From DASQUK01 sp035641315 (lineage in GTDB: Bacteria; Actinomycetota; Acidimicrobiia; Acidimicrobiales; VFJN01): DNA of 64,000 nt. Both the position numbers and the translations under genes were made by a program. A model generated the notes under the pieces. That model was not told where the DNA came from. It saw nothing but the letters and a program-made list of their open reading frames with translations, and did no database searches. The stretch spans positions 1 to 64,000 of the forward strand of contig DASQUK010000054.1 in assembly GCA_035641315.1 (NCBI GenBank), written 5' to 3'. Each line of letters begins with the position of its first letter. The stretch's first letter is position 1. Shown in pieces: positions 57,528 to 64,000 of the stretch.

Positions 57528-58562
57528 TCATCGCCTGCGCTTCCCGCTCTTGCTGCTGCGCAGCGGGCCGCTCGAGCCTCGCTCGCTCTCTCGCCCTCCG
57601 GGACGCTCGCTCAGGACGCCGGCCCGGCCCGGGCGGACCAGCTCGACCGGCACCGGGTCCTCGCCGGCCACCTGGTCCACCAGCCGGCAGAAGGCGCACA
57701 CCTCGCCGGTCGTCGGAGACCCGCAGCGGGCGCAGGGCCGCAGCGCCTGCTGGGCGGCGTCGACCTCGGGCGAGAAGCGGTCGGCCGCCCGGGCCAGGAA
57801 GCCGAAGTAGAAGGCCTGCTTGGCGCCGGGCGAGTCGGCCTCGATGGCGTTGAGCGCCTCCTTGTAGCGCAGGTGCCGGTTGCCCTCCGCCATTGGGCAC
57901 TCATCGACGATGTAGTCGATGCCCCGCAGGACGCAATAGGCGGCGGTCTCGCGCTCGGCCAGCCTGACCAGCGGCTTGACCTTCCGGGGGAACCCGGTTC
58001 GCTCGCCGAGCACCGGTTGCTGGCGACCCAGGTACTCGGTGTGCCAGTGGAGCACGTTGCCGAGCAGCACCGCCGTTTCGTCGTCGAGGTTGTGGCCGGT
58101 GGCCACCACGTCATAGCCACCGTCGAGCGCCGCCGTGTCGATGAGGTGGCGCTTGGACAGCCCGCACGACGAGCACGGCACCCGCCGGGTGACCGCCGAC
58201 GCCGTGGGGACGTCGTAGTCGAAGTCGTCCCGCAGGTCGATGAGGCGCAGCTCGAGGCCCCGCCGCTCGGCGAACCCCACCGCCGCCTCGGTGCTGGCGG
58301 CGCTGTAGTCGCCGATGCCGAGCCCGATCGTCATGCCCTCGGCGTCGTAGCCGAGCTCGAGCAGCAGGTCCCACAGGGCAAGGCTGTCCTTGCCACCCGA
58401 GACGGCCACCAGGACCCGCTCCCCCGGCTCGATCATGTGGTGCTCGTCGATGGCCCGGGCCACCTGGTCGCGGCAGAACTTGAGGAAGTGGTCGGGGCAG
58501 AAGTTGGCGTTGTGGCGGCGCAGGTCGATGACGGCCGGGCCACGGCAGACGGTGCACTTCAT
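57528..58562 (-). CDS. ttuA: TtuA-like tRNA-5-methyluridine(54) 2-sulfurtransferase
   Basis: TtuA adds sulfur to m5U54 using a sulfur-carrier protein and ATP. The 344-residue protein follows the Thermus enzyme closely: zinc finger MKCTVCRGPAV with FCPDHF, PP-loop GERVLVAVSGGKDSLALWD, AVTRRVPCSSCGLSKRHLID, VVATGHNLDDETAVLLGNVL, VDECPMAEGNRHLRYKEALN and the second zinc finger CARCGSPTTGEVCAFC. The Cys-SCG pair and the later Cys are the cluster ligands of the family. The last 30 residues (RPGGRESERGSSGPLRSSKS) come from a dispersed repeat. Confidence 0.92.
   Translation of the reverse strand: MKCTVCRGPAVIDLRRHNANFCPDHFLKFCRDQVARAIDEHHMIEPGERVLVAVSGGKDSLALWDLLLELGYDAEGMTIGLGIGDYSAASTEAAVGFAERRGLELRLIDLRDDFDYDVPTASAVTRRVPCSSCGLSKRHLIDTAALDGGYDVVATGHNLDDETAVLLGNVLHWHTEYLGRQQPVLGERTGFPRKVKPLVRLAERETAAYCVLRGIDYIVDECPMAEGNRHLRYKEALNAIEADSPGAKQAFYFGFLARAADRFSPEVDAAQQALRPCARCGSPTTGEVCAFCRLVDQVAGEDPVPVELVRPGRAGVLSERPGGRESERGSSGPLRSSKSGKRRR
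57543..57613. repeat. dispersed operon-internal repeat, copy e
   Basis: CCCGCTCTTGCTGCTGCGCA, GCGGGCCGCTCGAGCC, then CTCGCTCTCTCGCCCTCCGG and GACGCTCGCTCAGG form one hairpin module plus the end module. It lies within the 3' end of ttuA and is translated as the protein's C-terminal tail. It ends in GAGCGGGAAG before the trmI start. Confidence 0.85.
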
Positions 58563-58572
58563 CGGGGCGTCC

Positions 58573-58773
58573 TCAAAGTGCGCCTCCCGAGATCACGGGG
58601 CGGATCTCGATGACGTCGTCGTCCGCCAGCACCGCGTCGCCGGGGACCAGCGTGTCGCCCCGCACCACCAGCACCGACTCGCGGTTGAGGTCGAGCCGGC
58701 GTAGCAGCTTGGTGACGCTGAGCGGCCCGTCGATCTCGAGCTCGCGGCGAGGGTTGCGGAGAAGGACGCGCAT
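58573..58773 (-). CDS. ttuB: ThiS/MoaD-type sulfur carrier (TtuB-like) with GGAL end
   Basis: This 66-residue beta-grasp protein resembles the sulfur carrier for TtuA: MRVLLRNPRRELEIDGPLSV, then TKLLRRLDLNRESVLVVRGD, and DAVLADDDVIEIRPVISGG. Carriers usually end in Gly-Gly, which is activated at its C-terminus; here two more residues follow (Ala-Leu, then the TGA stop), so activation would require removal of these residues or a different mechanism. It lies ten bases upstream of ttuA in the same direction. An activating E1-like enzyme is not in the window. Confidence 0.85.
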   Translation of the reverse strand: MRVLLRNPRRELEIDGPLSVTKLLRRLDLNRESVLVVRGDTLVPGDAVLADDDVIEIRPVISGGAL

Positions 58774-58798
58774 GACGCGTCCATTGTGGCGCCGGCGC

Positions 58799-59053
58799 CT
58801 AACGACGACGAACGCGCTTGCCGTCGTAGGTCTCGAGCAGGTGCCTGATCTCCATCGTGTGCCCCGGCTTGACCTCGCCCCGATAGACCACGACCGGCTC
58901 GCTGCCGATGGCCCGTCGCAGGCGGCGGGCGCCCCAGGCCGCCAGGAACACCCAGAACCAGGGTCCCGAGCCGCCCATCACGCCGCGGCTCATGCCACGC
59001 GTCTGGACCAGCCGCAGGCCGCGATCGACGAAGCTCGTCCGGGTGCGTGCCAC
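58799..59053 (-). CDS. small basic membrane protein
   Basis: The 84-residue protein has a hydrophobic stretch (GSGPWFWVFLAAWGARRLRR), too short and polar for certainty, and a C-terminal GEVKPGHTMEIRHLLETYDG. It starts at GTG 59053, three bases after the neighbouring gene's end, in an apparent operon with two other small membrane genes. It resembles small actinobacterial proteins of unknown function. Confidence 0.55.
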   Translation of the reverse strand: MARTRTSFVDRGLRLVQTRGMSRGVMGGSGPWFWVFLAAWGARRLRRAIGSEPVVVYRGEVKPGHTMEIRHLLETYDGKRVRRR

Positions 59054-59056
59054 GCA

Positions 59057-59278
59057 CTACACCCGGCGGATCTCGACGATGGTGCTGCGCTGCTTGCCGG
59101 CCCGCCGGCCCAGCAGGAAGACCAGCAGCAGCACGATGAAGGCGGCGATGCCCCCGGCCATGATCAGCGTGGTCCTCGCCGACGCGACCTGGTCGCGCGC
59201 CTCGCCCTCGAGCTCGCGGAACTTGGCCTCGAGGTCGTCCCGGGTGATGGGGGTGGTGAGTGCGGTTCGCACTGCCAT
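59057..59278 (-). CDS. small single-helix membrane protein
   Basis: The 73-residue protein has a helical N-terminus (TRDDLEAKFRELEGEARDQV) and one membrane helix (TLIMAGGIAAFIVLLLVFLL), then a basic tail. It lies four bases after the holin-like gene and three bases before the next, so the three genes likely form an operon. It has no family assignment. Confidence 0.6.
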   Translation of the reverse strand: MAVRTALTTPITRDDLEAKFRELEGEARDQVASARTTLIMAGGIAAFIVLLLVFLLGRRAGKQRSTIVEIRRV

Positions 59279-59282
59279 CGGC

Positions 59283-59597
59283 CTACCTCTTCGTCTTGGT
59301 GATCCGGGTGGCGGCGAGCGCGGCCAGTCCGGCCGCCACCACGAGCACGATGAGATACGGCAGCCACGACAGGTTGCCGTCGAGGGCGGTGCCGGTCTGC
59401 GTCTGCAGCGCCCGCAGTGCCGCCAGCATCAGCAGCACCACCCCGAAGCCGATCAGCACTGCGCCGGCGCCGCCGAACGCCAGGTAACGGCCGACGCCCT
59501 TGAGCGGATCGACGGTCTCCTGGCGGGCGTAGTCCTTGGTGAGCGCCCACAGCTCGGTTGCGACCTCGGGGATGGACTTCGACTGCGGCTCCGGCAC
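59283..59597 (-). CDS. phage-holin-like (Holin-X/DUF1469) membrane protein
   Basis: The 104-residue protein has a helical cytoplasmic start (PEPQSKSIPEVATELWALTK), then two membrane segments (YLAFGGAGAVLIGFGVVLLM and LPYLIVLVVAAGLAALAATR) as in the actinobacterial putative Holin-X family. GTG 59597 with GAGGAG upstream is used; a GTG at 59654 is also possible. There is no phage context. It probably belongs to the envelope. Confidence 0.7.
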   Translation of the reverse strand: MPEPQSKSIPEVATELWALTKDYARQETVDPLKGVGRYLAFGGAGAVLIGFGVVLLMLAALRALQTQTGTALDGNLSWLPYLIVLVVAAGLAALAATRITKTKR

Positions 59598-59704
59598 CTC
59601 GGCCCTGCTCCTCGTCGCTGGGGATGCGTCGCTAGGGATGTCTGGTTGTACCACGCCGGTACGGACGTGCCCGGAGATACCGACCGGTGGTGGCCGTCTA
59701 GTGA

Positions 59705-60355
59705 TTACCCGCCGGCGAGGCGGGCCTGCAGCAGGTCGATCTGGTCGGCCAGCAGCTCGCGCAGCAGGGCCCAGCGGGCCGGCACGGTCGGCGCCGCCAG
59801 CAACGCCTGGCGGTCGACCGGCCCCAGCGGCGCCACCACCGTCGCCTGGTAGCTGGCGACCACCGGGTCGTCGGCCAGCTCGAGGTCGAGCGGCGGTGCC
59901 GGCTCCCCCAGCTCCCGGCGGAGCGCGGCCGCCCGCCGCAACAGGGTGGTGACCTCGGCCCGATCGTCGCCCGCGTCCCCGGCTGCCTCGTCCGACTCGG
60001 TCAGCTGGTCGGCCCACTCCTCGATGTCCGCCCGGGGATAGGGGTCGTCGGGGAGCCACCGCTCGACGCGGATGCGGTGGACGCCGAGCGCGCCCAGGAT
60101 CCAGCGCCCGTCGGGCAGCTGCTCGGCGCGGGCGATGCGAGCCAACGTTCCCACGTCGGTGCGGACGTCGCCGCCGCCGACCTCGGACCCCCGCTCGATG
60201 AGCACGACGCCAAACGTGCCGTCCCCCACCCGGCAGTCGTCGACCATGCGCCGGTAGCGTGGCTCGAACACGTGGAGTGGTAGGACCATCCCCGGCACGA
60301 GCACGGTGCCCAACGGGAACATCGGGACCACCGGCACGTCTTCTAGCGTAGCCAT
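59705..60355 (-). CDS. LON substrate-binding-domain protein
   Basis: The 216-residue protein resembles the N-terminal domain of Lon alone: VPMFPLGTVLVPGMVLPLHV, FEPRYRRMVDDC, GTFGVVLIERGSEVGGGD, RTDVGTLARIARAEQLPDGR, and a helical part (VTTLLRRAAALRREL). No protease or ATPase follows, so it may act as a substrate adaptor. It starts at ATG 60355, which touches an SOS box shared with the divergent imuB gene. Confidence 0.88.
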   Translation of the reverse strand: MATLEDVPVVPMFPLGTVLVPGMVLPLHVFEPRYRRMVDDCRVGDGTFGVVLIERGSEVGGGDVRTDVGTLARIARAEQLPDGRWILGALGVHRIRVERWLPDDPYPRADIEEWADQLTESDEAAGDAGDDRAEVTTLLRRAAALRRELGEPAPPLDLELADDPVVASYQATVVAPLGPVDRQALLAAPTVPARWALLRELLADQIDLLQARLAGG

Positions 60356-60375
60356 CGAACTGTTGTTCGTATATG
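60356..60375. promoter_or_regulatory. SOS box (LexA site) in divergent promoter
   Basis: CGAACTGTTGTTCG (60356-60369) is a perfect match to the actinobacterial LexA box CGAAC-N4-GTTCG. It abuts TATATG (60370-60375), a plausible -10 for the rightward imuB gene, and lies between CATATA and the ATG of the leftward LON-domain gene. Both genes may be damage-inducible. Confidence 0.9.
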
Positions 60376-60387
60376 GTGGGGCGTCCA

Positions 60388-61608
60388 ATGGACGATCATC
60401 CCGTCGGTTGCCTGGTGGTGCCCCGCTTCCCGCTGGCCTGCGAGCTCGTCGATCGACCCGAGCTGTGGGGCAGTCCGGTCGTGGCGGCCCATCCCGATGC
60501 CCCGGTGGTGTGGTCGGCGTCCCCGGCGGCGTCGGCCGAGGGGGTGGAGGAGGGTCAGCGCCTGTCCGAGGCCATGGGGCGCTGCTCCTCGTTGGTGGTG
60601 CTCGACGCCCGGCTGGCCCGGTACGAGGCCCGGGATGCCGCCATCCTCGACGCGCTTGAAGCGATGGTGCCCGGCGTGGAGCCCGCCGGCCTGGGCATGG
60701 CCTACGTCGACCTCGCCGGCCTGGTCCGCTGCTACCGCTCCCCCAACGCCCTGCACGCGGCGCTGCTCGGTTGCGCGCCCCGCGAGCTCCGGCCCCGGCT
60801 GGGGGTGGGGCCCACCAAGTTCGTGGCCCGGCTGGCGGCGCTGCGGGCCCCCCGGGATGTCGGGGCCCCGGGTGACGTCAGGGTGGTCGACGAGGTCGAC
60901 GTGACGGCGTTCGTCGCGCCGGTCCCGGTGACGGCGTTGCCGGTCGACGCCGAGGTGATCCGGCGCCTGCGACTCGTCGGCATCGCCACGGTGGGTGAGC
61001 TGGCGGCGCTGCCCCGGCATGCGCTGGTGGCCCAGTTCGGCGCCGAGGGCACCCGGCTGGCGGCGCTGCTCGACGGGGCGGCCGAGCCGGTGCGCCCCCG
61101 TCCCCGCGAGGAGCGGTTGGGCGAGCGGTTGGCGTTTCCCGAGCCGCTCACCAGCCGTGAGGCGCTGCTGGCGGCCGCCGCCCAGGTGCTCCGCCGGGTG
61201 CTGCGCCACCCACGCCGCCGAGGCCGGGTGGCCCGCCAGCTGGTGGTGCGGGCCGAGACCGAGCAGGGCAAGCGCTGGGAGTCCACGGTGACGCTGCGCC
61301 ATGCCCGCGACGACCGCGAGGGCGTGTGGCTGGCGCTGGCCCCCACCCTCGAACGGGCGGCGCTGCCGGGCCCGGTGAGCGAGCTGTCGGTCGAGCTGCG
61401 GGGCCTGCGGGCGTCCCGGGGGTGGCAGGGCGAGCTGCTGCCGAAGGAGTCGGCCCAGGGGGCGTCGGCCGAGCGGCGGGAGCGTGTCGAGGAAGGCCTG
61501 CGCCAGGTGCGCGCCCGCTACGGGCGGAGCCTGGTCGGGCGGATGGTCCCGATCGAGCCGTGGAGCCGGATCCCCGAGCGCCGCTGGGCGTTGGTGGAGC
61601 TCGAGTGA
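60388..61608 (+). CDS. imuB: ImuB-like Y-family polymerase relative
   Basis: ImuB is the catalytically inactive Y-family protein that bridges DnaE2 to the clamp during damage tolerance. The 406-residue protein keeps the fold (CLVVPRFPLACELVDRPELW, SSLVVLDARLARYEARDAAI, GVGPTKFVARLAALRAPRDV, the helix-hairpin RLRLVGIATVGELAALPRHA) but lacks the acidic triad of active enzymes: DxDxFFA is VPRFPLA and the SIDE-type motif is AYVDLAG. No obvious QLPLW-type clamp motif is seen at the end. No imuA gene is present. The start is ATG 60388 or ATG 60373. Confidence 0.85.
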   Translation: MDDHPVGCLVVPRFPLACELVDRPELWGSPVVAAHPDAPVVWSASPAASAEGVEEGQRLSEAMGRCSSLVVLDARLARYEARDAAILDALEAMVPGVEPAGLGMAYVDLAGLVRCYRSPNALHAALLGCAPRELRPRLGVGPTKFVARLAALRAPRDVGAPGDVRVVDEVDVTAFVAPVPVTALPVDAEVIRRLRLVGIATVGELAALPRHALVAQFGAEGTRLAALLDGAAEPVRPRPREERLGERLAFPEPLTSREALLAAAAQVLRRVLRHPRRRGRVARQLVVRAETEQGKRWESTVTLRHARDDREGVWLALAPTLERAALPGPVSELSVELRGLRASRGWQGELLPKESAQGASAERRERVEEGLRQVRARYGRSLVGRMVPIEPWSRIPERRWALVELE

Positions 61609-61612
61609 ATAA

Positions 61613-61726
61613 GGAGTGTCGGCCGGAGGCCGACGCCGCCACGGGGCGGCGGGTGGGGGTCGGGCCGGAGTGTCGGCCGGAGGCCGACGCCGCCACGGGG
61701 CGGCGGGTGGGGGTCGGGACGGAGTG
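61613..61726. repeat. 54-bp tandem repeat between imuB and DUF6504 gene (family 4)
   Basis: Two identical-looking units begin GGAGTGTCGGCCGGAGGC at 61613 and 61667, followed by a truncated third start GGAGTG at 61721 that carries the next gene's ribosome-binding site. Each unit holds a TCGGCC-GGA-GGCCGA hairpin. An inverted relative lies at 55101-55153. Confidence 0.9.
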
Positions 61727-62005
61727 ATGGAGGCCCAGCACGCCGCACGACCCCGGCCGCTGAACGCACCGGTGCGCATACCCGTCCGGGTCGGCCCCGG
61801 CGGCGCACCCCGGGCGGTCGGGCTGCGGGGTCACCGGCGCCCGGTGCCGGTGGCGCAGGTGGCCGAGTGCTGGCGCATCGACGAGGGTTGGTGGGGGCCC
61901 AACCCGGTGTCCCGGCTCTACTACCGACTGGTGTTGGACGACGGCCGTCTCGTCACCGTCTACCGCGACCTGCGGGACGGGACGTGGTGGGCGCAGCGGT
62001 CATGA
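61727..62005 (+). CDS. DUF6504-like small protein of the mutasome locus
   Basis: The 92-residue protein has a basic N-terminus and a conserved-looking C-terminus: AECWRIDEGWWGPNPVSRLY, YRLVLDDGRLVTVYRDLRDG and TWWAQRS. This WW-PVSR-YYR-TVYRDL pattern is that of DUF6504 proteins, which lie between imuB and dnaE2 in many actinobacteria. The function is unknown; a role in the mutasome is inferred from position. ATG 61727 follows GGAG. Confidence 0.78.
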   Translation: MEAQHAARPRPLNAPVRIPVRVGPGGAPRAVGLRGHRRPVPVAQVAECWRIDEGWWGPNPVSRLYYRLVLDDGRLVTVYRDLRDGTWWAQRS

Positions 62006-62034
62006 GCGGAGCTCCTGACCGGCCGACCGCGCGA

Positions 62035-62158
62035 TCGACCCAACTAGAGCCTGCTCGCCTTGTCGCCGCGAGACGGGCGAATAGTTGGGTCGACAAGCCA
62101 GGGAGCCGGGCGGCGATGGGGTCCGGGGGCGCAGCCCCCGTGGAGACACGGTCCTGAA
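62035..62158. repeat. 12-bp inverted repeat and dispersed repeat family 2, copy 2
   Basis: TCGACCCAACTA (62035-62046) pairs perfectly with TAGTTGGGTCGA (62082-62093). Next, GCCAGGGAGCCGG, GATGGGGT and GGGGGCGCAGCCCCC (62097-62150) repeat the sequence at 32051-32107. The region fills the gap between the DUF6504 gene and dnaE2 and might separate their expression. Confidence 0.75.
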
Positions 62159-64000
62159 ATGTTCGGCATCGACGACGCCCCCTACGCCGAGCTGCACCTC
62201 CACACCTGCTACTCGCTGCTGGAGGGTGCCTCGAGCCCCAAAGAGCTGATCGTCCGGGCCGCCGGCTACGGCTACGACGCCCTGGCGATCACCGACCGCA
62301 ACAACCTCTACGGCGCCATGGTCTTCGCCCGGGCGTGCCGGGACGCCGGCATCCGCTCCGTCATCGGCGTCGAGCTCACCGTGGCTGTCGACCCCGATGC
62401 CGGCTCCGGCGCCGACCCCGCCCACCCGGCCGACCCCGGCGAATCCGGCGACCCCGGTGCCCGTCACGACCTCACCCTGCTGGCCGCCACCCGCCAGGGG
62501 TACGCCAACCTGTGCCGCCTGGTCAGCCTGGCCAACGGCTGGGGGCTGGTCGAGCAGGCCGACCGCGAGCGGCGCCGGCGCGACCCTTGCGCCGCCCTCC
62601 ACCACGTGCGGGAGCACACCGCCGGGATCGTCTGCCTCACCGGCGGACGCCGCGGCGAGCTGTCCCGGCGGCTGGTGGCCGGTGATCGCTCCGGGGCCAG
62701 GGACGTGCTGCGCCGCTGGGTCGACTGGTTCGGGGCCGACAGCGTGTGGGTCGAGCTGCACGACAACCTGGTGCAGGGCGACCGGCCCCGCATCCGGGCG
62801 CAGGTGTCGCTGGCCCGCGAGCTGGGCGTGGGCATCGTCGCCACCGGTGACGTCCACTACCACGACCCCGGACGGCACCGGCTACACGACGCGCTCTGCG
62901 CCATCCGCCACCGCACCACGCTCGACGCCAGCCACACCTGGCGCCGGCCCAATTGCGAGTTCTACCTGCGCCGCCCCGACGACCAGGTCGAGCGGTTCGC
63001 CGAATGGCCCGAGGCCGTGGCCAACAGCGTCCGCATCGCCGAGCGCTGCGCCTTCGACCTGACCGAGGACCTGGGCTACCGGCTGCCCACCCCGACCGTC
63101 CCCGAGGGCCACACTCCCGATTCCTACCTGGAGGAGCTCTGCCGCGAGGAGCTCGACCGGCGCTACGCCGGGGCGCTGCGGCGGAAGGCGCACGAGCGCT
63201 TGGACGAGGAGCTGGCGCTCATCGCGCGGCACGGCATGGCCGGGTTCTTCCTCGTGTACCACCAGGTGCTGGGCCTGGCCAAGGAGGTGGCGGCCGAGGT
63301 GCGGGGCGACGCCCCCCGGGGGCGGCTCGACATGCCGCCCGGGCGGGGTCGGGGATCGAGCGTGAGCAGCATCGTGTGCTACCTGATCGGGTTGTCGCAC
63401 ATCGACCCGATCGAGAAGAACCTGTTCCTCGGGCGGTTCCTCAACGACTCGATGACGAGCCTGCCCGACATCGACCTCGACTTCCCCCGCGACATCCGTG
63501 ACCGGCTGTTCCGGCGGGTGTACGAGCAGTGGGGCAGCGACCACGCCGCGCTGGTCGCCACCTTCCCCCGCTACCGCATCCGTAGCGCCGTCCGCGACCT
63601 CGGCAAGGTGCTGGGCCTCCCGCCGGCGGAGATCGATCGGCTGGCCAAGCTGGCCGAGGGGTACGGCTCGGCCGGCGCTGTCCGGACCGAGATGGAGCGG
63701 ATCCCGGAGTTGCGGCCCCTCCTGGACGCGCCGGGCTGGGACCACCTCATCGATCTGGCCCGCGAGTTGGCGAACTTCCCGCGTCACGTCTCCCAGCACG
63801 TGGGCGGGGTGGTCATCGCCTCCGATCCGCTCATCGACTGCGTGCCCATCCAACCCGCGGCCTGGCCCGGGCGCTACGTGTGCCAGTGGGACAAGGACGA
63901 CGTCGACGACGCCCGCATGGTGAAGATCGACTTCCTGGCGCTGGGCATGCTGTCGCTGGTGGAGGAGTGCCTCGACCTCTGCGCCGAGCACCGGGGGACG
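62159..64000 (+). CDS. dnaE2: error-prone DNA polymerase DnaE2 (5' part)
   Basis: DnaE2 is the C-family polymerase of induced mutagenesis. The first 614 codons are present; the gene continues beyond the window. It begins FGIDDAPYAELHLHTCYSLL with the PHP domain (HLHTCYSLLEGASSP, GVELTVAVDPD), then VATGDVHYHDPGRHRLHDAL, PGRGRGSSVSSIVCYLIGLS and the palm motif SLPDIDLDFPRDIRDRLFRR with the catalytic Asp pair. The PHP residues and GNAT-free start are like DnaE2 rather than DnaE1. It lies in an SOS-type locus with imuB and the DUF6504 gene. Confidence 0.92.
   Translation, partial: MFGIDDAPYAELHLHTCYSLLEGASSPKELIVRAAGYGYDALAITDRNNLYGAMVFARACRDAGIRSVIGVELTVAVDPDAGSGADPAHPADPGESGDPGARHDLTLLAATRQGYANLCRLVSLANGWGLVEQADRERRRRDPCAALHHVREHTAGIVCLTGGRRGELSRRLVAGDRSGARDVLRRWVDWFGADSVWVELHDNLVQGDRPRIRAQVSLARELGVGIVATGDVHYHDPGRHRLHDALCAIRHRTTLDASHTWRRPNCEFYLRRPDDQVERFAEWPEAVANSVRIAERCAFDLTEDLGYRLPTPTVPEGHTPDSYLEELCREELDRRYAGALRRKAHERLDEELALIARHGMAGFFLVYHQVLGLAKEVAAEVRGDAPRGRLDMPPGRGRGSSVSSIVCYLIGLSHIDPIEKNLFLGRFLNDSMTSLPDIDLDFPRDIRDRLFRRVYEQWGSDHAALVATFPRYRIRSAVRDLGKVLGLPPAEIDRLAKLAEGYGSAGAVRTEMERIPELRPLLDAPGWDHLIDLARELANFPRHVSQHVGGVVIASDPLIDCVPIQPAAWPGRYVCQWDKDDVDDARMVKIDFLALGMLSLVEECLDLCAEHRGT

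Noticed and set aside
59283..59597. Prophage remnant suggested by the holin-like gene
   Set aside because: No integrase, capsid, lysin or attachment site is nearby and such proteins are common chromosomal genes in actinobacteria.

Overview
The window is uniformly very GC-rich, densely coded DNA from a bacterial chromosome, almost certainly an actinobacterium and probably a member of the class Acidimicrobiia or a relative. The reasons are a complete Pup-proteasome gene set (arc/mpa, dop, pup, prcB, prcA, pafA, pafB, pafC), a HelY-type helicase beside tatC, a MarP-like protease, F420-type luciferase-like oxidoreductases, and many GTG starts and leaderless-type promoters (TANNNT, then 6-7 bases, then the start codon). 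There are no rRNA or tRNA genes, insertion sequences, phage genes or CRISPR arrays. No stretch longer than about 300 bases lacks a gene; the longer gaps hold repeats or regulatory RNA.

Layout. 1-2.3 kb: small stand-alone genes and a 119-bp tandem repeat. 2.3-6.3 kb: an operon for two ABC ATPases and two ABC-2 type permeases, interrupted by a dispersed repeat. 6.3-9.4 kb: a glycine riboswitch and gcvP. 9.5-16 kb: an F420-type oxidoreductase, a DivIVA-like coiled-coil protein, a NarL-type two-component pair, an SDR, and queA with its start codon inside a perfect hairpin. 15.9-24.3 kb: a leftward operon (two OB-fold/DUF35 proteins, two thiolase-like proteins, an SDR), a zinc alcohol dehydrogenase, a sigma factor fused to a zinc-finger and membrane domain, and a KstR-like TetR repressor with a perfect KstR-type palindrome; a related site precedes the thiolase operon. 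This looks like a steroid or acyl-CoA side-chain catabolism module. 24.4-38 kb: mixed housekeeping genes (ABC1 kinase, HelD-like helicase, Rrf2 regulator, enoyl-CoA hydratase, Nudix, GNAT, a two-domain ThyX-like protein, M20 peptidase, quinone-oxidoreductase-like enzyme). 38-55 kb: helY, tatC, tatB, lepB and the Pup-proteasome and PafBC genes. 55-60 kb: ferredoxin, marP, and the operon ttuB-ttuA-trmI for T-loop tRNA modification. 60.3-64 kb: an SOS-boxed, divergently arranged mutagenesis locus with imuB, a DUF6504 gene and dnaE2, which runs off the end of the window.

The least described features are several families of dispersed intergenic repeats. One lies between genes of operons, ends in a Shine-Dalgarno-like sequence just before the next start codon, and in two cases is translated as the C-terminal tail of the upstream protein. 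The second notable feature is a sulfur-carrier gene (ttuB-like) whose product ends Gly-Gly-Ala-Leu rather than Gly-Gly, directly before ttuA and trmI. All function assignments are from reading motifs and remembered family sequences; no database search was run.
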